Made by a program: the position numbers and the translations under genes. Below, in pieces: positions 1 to 8,744 of a stretch of 61,617 nucleotides of DNA. The stretch's first letter is position 1; each line of letters begins with the position of its first letter. Location: contig JAEZIT010000045.1 in NCBI GenBank assembly GCA_023436495.1, forward strand, positions 1 through 61,617. The letters run 5' to 3'. The notes under the pieces were generated by a model. It was not told the DNA's origin and did not search any database. It saw only the letters and a list, made by a program, of their open reading frames with translations. Origin of the DNA: Acidobacteriota bacterium (GTDB lineage Bacteria; Acidobacteriota; Blastocatellia; Pyrinomonadales; Pyrinomonadaceae).

Positions 1-1106
1 CCTTGATAGACCGTGTCGTTGGTCGAACCGATACTCACGGCCGTTGAGATGCATGCCGGCGATGATATTCCGGTTGTTGAACCATCATTGCCGGATGCAA
101 CTACCGTCGCGATATTACTGGATCGCAAATTATCTATCGCTGCTTTGTAACTGCTGCGGCCGGCATCGCAGGTTGCTGAAAACTGTCCACCGCCTAAACT
201 CAGATTTGCCGAAGCTACGTTCATAGACGATGACAATTCGTAAACTCGTTCGAGGCCGCGTATCTGGTCCGAACTATACGAGCGGACGCACGGTACCGGA
301 TCGGATCCGCAGTCGGACGCCGAATCGAACCGCGAAAATACCTGGATAGCGATCAGGTTCGCGTCCTTGGCAACGCCGCTGAACGAGGTTCCGCGGCCTG
401 CGGCGATGCCGGCGACGTGGGTCCCGTGGTCACAGCCGTCAACATTGGCTGCGCAATTGGCTCCCGAACCTGCTGCTGTGGTCGACGCTACCCCACCGGG
501 GCAGAGGCTTGTTCCGCCGGATGGAGAGGTTGTTGAGTAACATCCTTCGGCAATGACCTTCCCCGCGAGGAATCCGTGTGTTTTTTCTATCCCCGTATCG
601 AGGATCGCGACTGTCTGGCCTAGCCCCGTGAAGCCACTTGCCCAAGCGGCTGGGGCACTGATTATCTGTGTGCTTTGTGCGAGGGTCGGCCTTGCCAATT
701 CATCCTCTTCCACACTCAGAACTTCGGGATCGTTCTCGATCTCGGCTATCAATGCTTCGTCCGCTTCTACCGCGACGAAGGGGATGAACTTGAATCGTTT
801 AACTTCGGCCGAACGCAGGTTTGCATACCGGTTCTCGAACCTATCGGCAGCATTTTTGAAATTGTTTCTTTGGCGTTCACGGGCCGCTTCGGGAAGCCGG
901 CCTTCAGGCTCAAAATCTGCCTTTAGTCTGACGATCAGTCGAACAGAACCGGCACTTCTGACCTTGTCCTTCGCCGCTGCGAAGCGCGCGCTGCGTTCTG
1001 CCGCCTGCGAATTGCCGGCCTGCTGTGCGCTTGCACGTGGAAAAGCAAAATACGACACGGCGGCACACACGACGGCCGCTATTGCGAGCGATAAATACTT
1101 CTTCAT
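1..1106 (-). CDS. Secreted S8 (subtilisin-family) serine peptidase, 3' end cut by the window edge
   Basis: About 368 residues are visible. An N-terminal signal peptide (MKKYLSLAIA..., cleavage near SAQQ) is followed by an I9-like propeptide region (about residues 55-140) and the subtilase core. The catalytic Asp is D170 in VAILDTGI and the catalytic His is H230 in HGTHVAGIAAG; both are in one uninterrupted frame. The oxyanion-hole Asn region (VASGNDG) is present. The catalytic Ser motif (GTSMAxP) would lie past the left edge. Known role of the family: extracytoplasmic proteolysis after propeptide removal. It is transcribed away from the DUF4388 gene, with a long shared upstream region. The start is the ATG directly before the signal peptide. 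Family assignment is secure; substrate unknown. Confidence 0.9.
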   Translation of the reverse strand, partial: MKKYLSLAIAAVVCAAVSYFAFPRASAQQAGNSQAAERSARFAAAKDKVRSAGSVRLIVRLKADFEPEGRLPEAARERQRNNFKNAADRFENRYANLRSAEVKRFKFIPFVAVEADEALIAEIENDPEVLSVEEDELARPTLAQSTQIISAPAAWASGFTGLGQTVAILDTGIEKTHGFLAGKVIAEGCYSTTSPSGGTSLCPGGVASTTAAGSGANCAANVDGCDHGTHVAGIAAGRGTSFSGVAKDANLIAIQVFSRFDSASDCGSDPVPCVRSYSSDQIRGLERVYELSSSMNVASANLSLGGGQFSATCDAGRSSYKAAIDNLRSSNIATVVASGNDGSTTGISSPACISTAVSIGSTNDTVYQ

Positions 1107-1631
1107 TTTTCCAATTTTTACTACGGTTAAGTTTTCAGTTTCGATTTACCGCCGGGCGGGGGCTTTCCGGCTTAAAGTTAGGTCACCTTGCGATCGAACC
1201 AACGTTTGATGCTTCGATACCGAAATTCGGCGCAGATTTTTTCACGCGGAATTTCGAGGTCGTTTTGGCCGTTGCAGCCGCGACGAAAATAAATTTATCA
1301 CAAATACGGTGAGAACCGCACGCCGCCGCAGGGCAATATTCAAATGTCGTTCAAATGCACGAGAAGTCTTAACGCCCTCATTGCCCAAGGCGTACGTCCG
1401 AAGAGCGGCTGCCAACGCAAAGCAAATTGTATCGATGGCAAAAGCCAAGTCCGATCATAGATCCGCTGGAACACGGACTGGAAGTGCATTATTGAATGTT
1501 TCCAAAATTATTTTGTGCGAATTCGATTAGAGGCGAGAGTACGAAAGGTTCCCCAGAAATTTTAATGACAGCCAAGAGTCTTTTGTGGTAGTTTTAAAGT
1601 GTTGAACCTTGTTGTTCAGCCCCTGCCTGTT
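1107..1631. other. Divergent intergenic region, no gene recognised
   Basis: About 525 bases separate the divergently transcribed subtilase and DUF4388 genes. The short open frames here have no convincing ribosome-binding site or protein-like composition. The region presumably carries both promoters, but I see no clear -35/-10 pair, inverted repeat or RNA gene. Confidence 0.4.
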
Positions 1632-2393
1632 ATGGACAAGATCATCGAAAGAGCCGGCGTCCCTTTTACCGAAGTATCGCTTGAATCCGTTCTCCTCGAC
1701 GCGGACCTTTTTGTTAAATACAGTTCGCCCGAAAAGGCATTCGCGCTGCTTCGCGAATCGCTGGAACGCAGCCCGCGTTCGATCCCGCTTCGTGAGAAGA
1801 TGCGGGATATCTGTGTGAAACAAAAGAACTTAGACGAGGCTGCCCGTCAGTGTCTCGCTCTCGTTAGTCTTTATATCGGCCGCGAAGAGTTCGATCACGC
1901 ATACGACCGCCTACAAGAGGCAAAGCTTTTAGATCCAAGGATTTCCGTGGCGCCCGGGCTCGAAGCCATTCGTCGTGCCCGCCGTCCGGATTTCGCCGCA
2001 AATCGCGACAAAACGCCTCAAAAGGTCCGAACCGACGTCACTTTCGCCGGAAATCTGGCCTATGTAAGCGTCTTCGATGCCGTTCAGGTAATCGAAAGCG
2101 CCAAAATGACTGGCCTGCTGGTAATGAAGACCGACCTGCACCTCGCAAACGTTGCCTTTAATGAAGGCAAGATCGTCGATGCGGAATGCAATGGCCATAA
2201 CGGAACTAAGGCGTTTCGCGATATCATCGAGATCAATTCCGGGACGTTCGAATTTTCGACCGCAGAGCAGGAGTTTCCGGTCGTGATCAACGTTTCCAGC
2301 AATACCAATTTTCTCCTCGATGTGTTGACCGAACTAGACAACGAACGAGCCGAGCAGCAAGGCCTTCGGAGTCCCGACGGCGAGAAATGGTGA
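1632..2393 (+). CDS. TPR-like / DUF4388 domain protein
   Basis: About 253 residues from the ATG at 1632; an in-frame GTG at 1599 would add 11 residues. The N-terminal half (about 10-110) is helical and TPR-like (SSPEKAFALLRESLERSP, DEAARQCLALVSLY, FDHAYDRLQEAKLLDP). The C-terminal half (about 130-235) matches the DUF4388/PATAN pattern: FAGNLAYVSVFDAVQVIESAKMTGLLVM, then ANVAFNEGKIVDAECN and a GTFEFS segment. DUF4388 proteins in Acidobacteria, Deltaproteobacteria and Cyanobacteria are usually adaptors in signalling or motility regulation, without catalytic residues. A terminator follows it, so it is probably not co-transcribed with smc. Exact role unknown. Confidence 0.75.
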   Translation: MDKIIERAGVPFTEVSLESVLLDADLFVKYSSPEKAFALLRESLERSPRSIPLREKMRDICVKQKNLDEAARQCLALVSLYIGREEFDHAYDRLQEAKLLDPRISVAPGLEAIRRARRPDFAANRDKTPQKVRTDVTFAGNLAYVSVFDAVQVIESAKMTGLLVMKTDLHLANVAFNEGKIVDAECNGHNGTKAFRDIIEINSGTFEFSTAEQEFPVVINVSSNTNFLLDVLTELDNERAEQQGLRSPDGEKW

Positions 2394-2422
2394 ACCCCAT
2401 TACCCTTGAGCAACCTCAAAAC

Positions 2423-2450
2423 AGGGCCGTCGCAAGCGGCCCTATTTTTT
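2423..2450 (+). terminator. Rho-independent terminator after the DUF4388 gene
   Basis: Seven-base arms AGGGCCG (2423-2429) and CGGCCCT (2437-2443) enclose a 7-base loop and are followed by A and six T. It lies 30 bases past the stop codon and before smc. Confidence 0.8.
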
Positions 2451-2541
2451 GCCCGGATGCCGTAAAACACGTGGTATTGGTTGACTTCCACGTACTGATA
2501 CAACAAAATAAAAGACTGTTCTCTTTCCCTGATGCCAAAGA

Positions 2542-5500
2542 ATGTTTAAGCTCCAACGCCTCGAAATTACAGGCTTTAAATCCTTTGCTGATTATACCGA
2601 GATCGTCTTTACCGGAAACGGGATAACGGCTGTGGTCGGGCCTAACGGCTGCGGCAAATCGAATGTTTCCGATTCGATCTCGTGGGTGCTCGGCGAACAG
2701 CGCGCCAAATCTCTACGTGGCGGCGAAATGAAGGATGTCGTATTTCAAGGGAGCAAAAATCGCAAACCCAGCGGAATGGCCGAAGTGATCCTGCACCTAG
2801 TTCGTGATGAGGACGCGCTGGGGCAGGACGAACCGGAACTTGAACAAATCGACGAAGCACTAGCGGAGATCGACGAACACGCAGTCGATATGCAGGCTAT
2901 TGACCCCGACCCTGAGGAAACAGCTTCCGAAGAGATGTCAGCGGATGGGTCTGCGGAGCTGTCGATCGTAGCAGAAGGAAATGGGTTTGTTCCGGAGCCG
3001 ATGGCGGCTGAGACGGCACTGGCTGCTCAGGTCGGTTCGGTACGCCCTATTGAGTCAAAGATAAAGACGAAACGGCATTGGCGGCCGAGGTCGTTCGCAC
3101 TCGATTTTGCTCCGGGCGAGGCAATATCGGTTGCACGGCGGCTATATCTTTCGGGCGAAAGCGAATATCAACTCAACGGCAAGACCTGCCGGCTACGCGA
3201 TATTCAGGACCTGTTCGCCGGCACTGGCCTTTCTGGATCACATTACGCGATCATCGAACAAGGCCGAATCGGACAGATTTTGTCGGCGAAACCCGGTGAT
3301 CGACGCAGCCTGATCGAAGAAGCGGCGGGCATTTCAAAATTTCGCACGCGACAGCGTGCCGCCGAATCGCGGCTGGTCTCTGCAAAGGGAAACCTGAGCC
3401 GAATCTCCGACATTGTTTCCGAAGTCGAAAAACAGGCGAACTCGCTCCGTCGCCACGCAGCTAAAACCCGCCGGTACAAGATATTACAGGAAGAGTTTCG
3501 CGTCCTTTTACGCCAGCTTTTTGCCGCCGAAGGCAGACATTTCACGGCCCTTGCGGAAAACTTGGCAAGGCAGCTCGATGAAGCCGTTAAGATGGAGGCC
3601 TCGCTTGCCTATGAGGTTTCTGCCAAGGAAGAGGCGTTCAGGGTCGCGACCCAAGCAGCACGCACCGCTGAAGCAGAGCTTGCGGAACTCCGTGGCCTTC
3701 ATTCGCAGAATGCGCTAGAACGGGACCGTGCCGAACGTGAGCATCGCTACCAGAACGAGCAGATCCAGAATCTGACACTGCGCCTCGAAAGTATCCGGAC
3801 CGAGATCGAAAACACCGAAAAGCGCCTGGAATTTCTTTCGTCCGAATACAAGAAACTCGAAAAGGACGACGCCCGCGAACGCGAAGAGGCGGGTCAGGCT
3901 GAACTTGCGTTTCGATCCGCCGAGGAGGTTTATCGTGCAAAGCTCGGTGACGTTGGGAAGATCGAGTCCGAGCGCGAGGCCATTAGGACGGAACTGCTTC
4001 AACATACAGCGGCAATCGAGCGTTTTGACGAGATCGGGCGGCAGCTCGACAGTAATATCGAAAAACTAAACGAGCGAATCGAAGGACTTAAACGCGAAAG
4101 TGCACGTGCGATCGAAACCCATGGCGAACATCAAAAAGAAGCCGAAAGGCTAGCCGCCGATCTTGTCGAAGAACATGCCAAGCTCGAAGGCTATCAAAAG
4201 GAAAAGGCATCGATTGCCGCCGCTGCAAATGCTGCAAGAGAAACGCTTAGACTGTCGGAGGCGGAGCTTCGCACGCTGAAGGACGAGTATATGGGCAAGC
4301 AGCACCGGCTCGACACGCTGCTCGAGCTCGAAGAAAAACGGGCCGTTTACACTCCATCAGTACAGAAGCTATTCGCTGCTCAGGAGAAGATCGGCGTTAA
4401 ATTTGCCGGTGTCCTTGCAGACCAGCTAAACGTTTCCGATTCGGCCGAAAAAGCGGTGGAAAGCCTGTTTGGCAATTACCTTCAGGCCGTCCTCGTTGAA
4501 GGCAGCGACGACATGACGAAGGTCCGCGATTGGCTCAGGACGAACGACGTCGGCCGGATCGCTATACTCGAATTGCCGAAAGGGACGAACGGGCGGGCAG
4601 AGAAGCTCGATAACCCGAACACTATTGCGGATGCAATGGGCGTGAGCGGAGAAGTCCGTCAAATTCTGAACGATATTTTTCCCCGCGAAATGTCGGCAGG
4701 CATCGTCGAATCGATATCGGGATCGGCCGAAAACAAAGGAGGCACGCTCATCGATAACGCCGGTGACATTCTCTTCGGTGGGCGGTTGTTCCTCAGCGGA
4801 CGTTCCGCGGCAAACGAAAAGAACACATCTCTACTGGCGTTCAAACGCGAGCTTCAGCAGCTTGAAAAATCTACGACCAAGCTTCGTTCCTCGATCGAAA
4901 GATCCGAAGCGGCCGTACTCGCCGACCGCGTTGCTCTCTCCGAATTGGAAGAGAAGACGGTCGACGTTCAGTCGCTCATCATTAAGGTCGAACGAGGATT
5001 GATCACGCTGGAAATGCGGGAGAAATCTGCCCGGCAGGAGATCGAACGCTCCGAACGCCACCGCAAGGTCGTTGCAGAAGAGATCACACAGATCGAATCC
5101 GAGATCGTGGAAATGCGTTCGCGTAAAGAGGACGCTTCAAGCCGCGCGAGGGTCGCTCGCGAAGAACGCGTCGCCGCCGAGGAAAAGCTTAACGAGATTT
5201 CGATCGTTCTTAACGACGCGAGGCATGCCGCCGATCTCGAAAATAATACGCTGACTGAAAAACGGATGGTCGCCGCGACCTCGAGCGAGCGTCGGCGATC
5301 GGTCCAATCGGCGCTTCGCCGGATCGAGAACGAGGAAAAGGAGCTGCAGTCGAGGCTGGCGGTTCAAAATATTGAGATCACCGAGAATGAAGAGAAGATC
5401 AAAACCCTTAAGGCATCGGTCGCCGAGATAGCGAGCCGGATCGAATCGGCTGCTGCCGAGATCGAAAAGGAAGGCGTGTCAGCCGCCGCCGCCGCCGCGT

Positions 5501-6363
5501 CTGTCGAGTCGGCACGAACGGCTGCCGACGCATTGAGCGGGGAACTCACGGATCTGAACAAGCGGTCTGCCGAGGCCCGGAACGAGCGAGCCGCGATCGA
5601 GATCAGGCAGGCCGAGACGGTAACACGTTTAAGGAATATTAGTGAGAATTGTTCGCATGAGCTGAATATCCCGATCGTCAAACTCGTCGATTCCGAGCAT
5701 CTTGACGACGATTTTGATCTAGAGGCCGCGCGTTCTACTACTGAGGACCTGCGGCAAAAACTGGACAATTTTGGCGAGATCAATATGCTGGCCGTTGAGG
5801 AACTGGCCGAAGCCGAGGAGCGGCTCTTATTTCTCACGTCACAGCGGCAGGACATCATTGACAGCATCGCAGCAACAGAAGAGGCTCTTCGTGAGATCAA
5901 AGAGCGGTCGCGCGAGCGTTTCAAGATCGCATTCGAAGCAATCAATGCGAATTTCGTCGAATTTTTCTCGGATCTCTTTGGCGGCGGCCGGGGCGAGATG
6001 ACGCTGCTCGAATCCGAAGACATTCTCGAAGCCGGCATCGAGGTCGTTGCACAGCCGCCAGGAAAACGGCTGCAGAACATTCTGCTGCTGTCCGGCGGAG
6101 AAAAGGCGATGACCGCCATCGCTCTAATTCTGGCCATATTCAAATACCGGCCATCGCCATTTTGTTTGCTGGACGAGGTGGATGCCCCGCTCGACGAAGC
6201 AAATGTTGGCCGATTCGTGAACAAAATTTCGGAGATGTCCGAAAAAACTCAGTTTATCGTGATCACTCATAATAAACGCACGATGGAGGCAGCGCGCGCG
6301 TTGTACGGCGTGACGATGCAGGAAGCCGGCGTTTCAAAAGTGGTTTCGGTAAAATTCGATTGA
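2542..6363 (+). CDS. smc: Chromosome segregation ATPase SMC
   Basis: 1273 residues, slightly long for bacterial SMC (about 1150-1200). The N-terminal head has Walker A GPNGCGKS (33-40) and the conserved RSGESEY-like segment (LSGESEY, about 203-209). A long coiled coil follows, then a hinge (about 590-760, from YTPSVQKLF), a second coiled coil, and the C-terminal head with signature LSGGEKAM (about 1181) and Walker B LLDEVDAPLDEANV (about 1205). The family forms the ScpAB-loaded condensin that extrudes DNA loops and resolves sister origins. About 90 extra, strongly acidic residues (roughly 90-185) sit in the N-terminal head between AEVIL and VARRLYLSGESEY, which accounts for much of the extra length. 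No scpA or scpB is adjacent. The ribosome-binding site is weak; the start fits the canonical MxLxxLEIxGFKSF opening. Confidence 0.97.
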   Translation: MFKLQRLEITGFKSFADYTEIVFTGNGITAVVGPNGCGKSNVSDSISWVLGEQRAKSLRGGEMKDVVFQGSKNRKPSGMAEVILHLVRDEDALGQDEPELEQIDEALAEIDEHAVDMQAIDPDPEETASEEMSADGSAELSIVAEGNGFVPEPMAAETALAAQVGSVRPIESKIKTKRHWRPRSFALDFAPGEAISVARRLYLSGESEYQLNGKTCRLRDIQDLFAGTGLSGSHYAIIEQGRIGQILSAKPGDRRSLIEEAAGISKFRTRQRAAESRLVSAKGNLSRISDIVSEVEKQANSLRRHAAKTRRYKILQEEFRVLLRQLFAAEGRHFTALAENLARQLDEAVKMEASLAYEVSAKEEAFRVATQAARTAEAELAELRGLHSQNALERDRAEREHRYQNEQIQNLTLRLESIRTEIENTEKRLEFLSSEYKKLEKDDAREREEAGQAELAFRSAEEVYRAKLGDVGKIESEREAIRTELLQHTAAIERFDEIGRQLDSNIEKLNERIEGLKRESARAIETHGEHQKEAERLAADLVEEHAKLEGYQKEKASIAAAANAARETLRLSEAELRTLKDEYMGKQHRLDTLLELEEKRAVYTPSVQKLFAAQEKIGVKFAGVLADQLNVSDSAEKAVESLFGNYLQAVLVEGSDDMTKVRDWLRTNDVGRIAILELPKGTNGRAEKLDNPNTIADAMGVSGEVRQILNDIFPREMSAGIVESISGSAENKGGTLIDNAGDILFGGRLFLSGRSAANEKNTSLLAFKRELQQLEKSTTKLRSSIERSEAAVLADRVALSELEEKTVDVQSLIIKVERGLITLEMREKSARQEIERSERHRKVVAEEITQIESEIVEMRSRKEDASSRARVAREERVAAEEKLNEISIVLNDARHAADLENNTLTEKRMVAATSSERRRSVQSALRRIENEEKELQSRLAVQNIEITENEEKIKTLKASVAEIASRIESAAAEIEKEGVSAAAAAASVESARTAADALSGELTDLNKRSAEARNERAAIEIRQAETVTRLRNISENCSHELNIPIVKLVDSEHLDDDFDLEAARSTTEDLRQKLDNFGEINMLAVEELAEAEERLLFLTSQRQDIIDSIAATEEALREIKERSRERFKIAFEAINANFVEFFSDLFGGGRGEMTLLESEDILEAGIEVVAQPPGKRLQNILLLSGGEKAMTAIALILAIFKYRPSPFCLLDEVDAPLDEANVGRFVNKISEMSEKTQFIVITHNKRTMEAARALYGVTMQEAGVSKVVSVKFD

Positions 6364-6532
6364 CCGAAAGCATATTTTTTTGAGCGGTTTACGAACGATT
6401 CGCGAAGTTCCATCATCAATATTATTTGCTGGGACGACTGACATTAGGCCAGACCTATTCGTGCTTGGCTGATATTGCGGTTCGTAAATTGCGTTCAGAT
6501 TCGGCACTTGACCGTGCGAAATGCGAAGTGGA

Positions 6533-7375
6533 ATGATCAAACGGTTTGTTTTTCTTTCTCTGGGCGTTGTGACCCTATGTATCTTTTTTGTCGGAACCGC
6601 GTCGGCTCAAACAGCGGCCCGAAAACGAACCGCGCGTCCTACTCCGGCAAGACCTGGAGCGGTTGCCACGCCGTTGCCTTCGCCCGAACCCGAAAAAGCG
6701 AATTCCCGACCGTCCGAGAGTGTTCAGCACCGCAACAATAACAAAGTAAACAAACGTACTTCCAAAGTCGATCCGAAGCCGGCGGACCAGGGCTTTCAAC
6801 CGACGCATATCTACCAATTTGACCAGCCGAATTTTACAACATCGAAGATCGTGATTGAACACGATGATTCAGGAAAAGGCTTTATCTCGTTCACAAAGAA
6901 GGGTTTTGACGAAACAGTTACCGATCCGATCCAATTGTCTTCGGCGACGCTCGAGCGGCTTAACAATGCCCTGAATGCATTGGACTTCCTAAATTCCACT
7001 GAGGATTATCAATACGAGAAGGACTATTCGCATCTGGGCAATGCCTCAATAACGGTCAGAAAGGACGGCCGCGAGCGGACAGCAAAATACAATTGGACTC
7101 AGAATAAAGATGCGAAAGCTTTGGCTGATGAATATCGAAAGCTTGGCAATCAGTATATTTGGATGTTCGACATAACGGTCGCTCGTGAAAATCAACCTCT
7201 CGAATCTCCGCGATTGATTGATTCTTTCGATTCAATGCTTCGCCGTAAAGACATCGCCGACCCGGAACAGATGGTACCGTTTCTTCAGGGATTGGCAAAT
7301 GACGAGCGTATACCGCTGATAGCCCGAAACCACGCCGGCAAACTGGTGAAACAGATCGAAAAAAGCAAAAAATAG
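6533..7375 (+). CDS. Exported protein of unknown function
   Basis: About 280 residues. A signal peptide (MIKRFVFLSLGVVTLCIFF..., cleavage after ASAQ) precedes a low-complexity basic, Pro/Thr/Arg-rich linker (about 30-75). A globular region without a recognised motif follows (IVIEHDDSGKGFISFTKKGFDETV..., then a helical C-terminus rich in charged residues). I prefer the ATG at 6533, which begins directly at the signal peptide; an in-frame ATG at 6521 would add four residues. The signal peptide predicts a periplasmic or surface location. It lies between smc and a convergent capA-like gene and is probably monocistronic. No function assigned. Confidence 0.7.
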   Translation: MIKRFVFLSLGVVTLCIFFVGTASAQTAARKRTARPTPARPGAVATPLPSPEPEKANSRPSESVQHRNNNKVNKRTSKVDPKPADQGFQPTHIYQFDQPNFTTSKIVIEHDDSGKGFISFTKKGFDETVTDPIQLSSATLERLNNALNALDFLNSTEDYQYEKDYSHLGNASITVRKDGRERTAKYNWTQNKDAKALADEYRKLGNQYIWMFDITVARENQPLESPRLIDSFDSMLRRKDIADPEQMVPFLQGLANDERIPLIARNHAGKLVKQIEKSKK

Positions 7376-7377
7376 GG

Positions 7378-8562
7378 CTAGTTCGGCGAGATTGTCCCAT
7401 CATCGGCTATCTTCGGCGCGGCGGCACCGAAGTCGGCAATTGAAAGCGCTCTAAGTTTTTGTGTTGCAGAGCCTTCGGGATCGAGGACCGGAATGCCACG
7501 GTCGATCTGTTTAACGGGATAGACCTTGCCGCCGAGAAATTTTCCGCTCGGGTCGATCTTCAATTCGAATATTGCAGCCAGACCAAGCACGTCTTTCAGA
7601 TTGAACATACCGTACGTGGCAAAATTGCCCATTGAGTAAACCACCAGCCTGCCTTTGTAGACCTCCATTCCGCGAAGCACGTGCGGCCCGTGCCCGAGCA
7701 CCAGATCGGCTCCGGCATCGATCACTGTACGGGCAAATAATGGTAGATTTCCACGTTTTTCCGTGCCCAACATTTCAGTACGCCTCGGCACGCGTTCGGC
7801 GTTTGCGCCTTCCGATCCGCCGTGGAAGGAAACCACGACGATGTCCGCGATCTTGTCCGCATCACGAACAAACTGTTGCGCCGCGGGCAGGTCGTTTACA
7901 TTCGGCACGAAAGCGTTGTGGGCAAACGCGACAAACGCTATCCTTTGCCCTCTGGCTTCAAGTACTGTCATCGCGTGTTTCCCTTTGGCGCTTCCGGCAT
8001 GAGCGATCCCGATCTCGTCGAGAGCTTTGCGGGTGCTGATCCGGCCTTCGTCGCCGAAATCCAGGGCGTGATTATTCGCGAGGCTGAGAATATCGAACCC
8101 GGCTTCCTTCAAGTGCTTTGCATATCGCGTCGGCGATCGGAATGCAAAGCATCGGATTGGTTTTACGGGCTTTACGGGTTGCTCGGGCATTTCGAGCGGA
8201 ACGGGTTCAACAGGTGCGGGAGGCTCGACCTGCGGACATTTTGTTGTCTCTCCACCGTCGATAAGCGGGCCTTCGAGATTTCCAAATGCGATATCCGCGG
8301 ATTGAAGCAAGAGGGCCACATCGTTCAACATGTCGCGGCCGTCGTTAGGCGGCAGGAACGTATCGTCGATCGATGTCGACCCAAGCATGATATCGCCGAC
8401 CGCCGCGATGATAACGGGTTCGGGCGTTTGGCTGCGTTTCGACAGGGGGGCATCTTCCGCAACGACAGTGGGTGTCGTCAGATCTGTCGCCTGGCAGGCC
8501 GTACCGCAGAAAGTTGATACAGCTATACTCAACGAGAGTGCTAAATTAATTTTGCCGGTCAT
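7378..8562 (-). CDS. CapA family (poly-gamma-glutamate synthesis type) protein
   Basis: About 394 residues from the ATG at 8562. The hydrophobic N-terminus (MTGKINLALSLSIAVSTFCGTAC) is a signal sequence, perhaps a lipoprotein one, although the residues before the Cys fit a lipobox poorly. The calcineurin-like CapA metallophosphatase pattern is complete: AAVGDIMLGS, NLEGPLI, SLANNHALDFGDEG, VVSFHGGSE, GHGPHVLRGMEVY and YSMGNF. CapA is part of the poly-gamma-glutamate capsule machinery in Bacillus, but many CapA-like proteins occur alone with unknown roles. No capB/capC lies nearby, so capsule synthesis is not supported here. An upstream TTG-type start would add 15 unlikely residues. Its stop is two bases from the stop of the convergent upstream gene. 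Confidence 0.85.
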   Translation of the reverse strand: MTGKINLALSLSIAVSTFCGTACQATDLTTPTVVAEDAPLSKRSQTPEPVIIAAVGDIMLGSTSIDDTFLPPNDGRDMLNDVALLLQSADIAFGNLEGPLIDGGETTKCPQVEPPAPVEPVPLEMPEQPVKPVKPIRCFAFRSPTRYAKHLKEAGFDILSLANNHALDFGDEGRISTRKALDEIGIAHAGSAKGKHAMTVLEARGQRIAFVAFAHNAFVPNVNDLPAAQQFVRDADKIADIVVVSFHGGSEGANAERVPRRTEMLGTEKRGNLPLFARTVIDAGADLVLGHGPHVLRGMEVYKGRLVVYSMGNFATYGMFNLKDVLGLAAIFELKIDPSGKFLGGKVYPVKQIDRGIPVLDPEGSATQKLRALSIADFGAAAPKIADDGTISPN

Positions 8563-8693
8563 AGGGTATCGGCGTAAGCCGATATATAAGATGCCCAATC
8601 TTATCAATTTTGCAAGAAATGCGCGAAGTTGGAAGCGATGGGGCGAATAGGCAATCCGCAGTTAACAGGCGGGGAAGTGGGCCGCCGATAGAT

Positions 8694-8718
8694 AAAAAGG
8701 CCGCCCGGAGGGACGGCC
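8694..8718 (-). terminator. Rho-independent terminator after the M13 peptidase gene
   Basis: On the minus strand GGCCG-x-CCC pairs with GGG-CGGCC around a short loop, followed by TTTTT. It lies just past the stop of the M13 peptidase gene. Confidence 0.75.
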
Positions 8719-8744
8719 TCAGCTTTGCATTTGGTGGCCAATGA

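Noticed and set aside
5364..6224. Long antisense open frame (286 codons) inside smc
   Set aside because: Ser/Arg-rich composition typical of a frame opposite a coiled-coil gene; the sense strand is clearly smc.
7378..8562. Capsule (poly-gamma-glutamate) biosynthesis locus
   Set aside because: Only the CapA-like gene is present; no capB, capC or pgs genes lie nearby.
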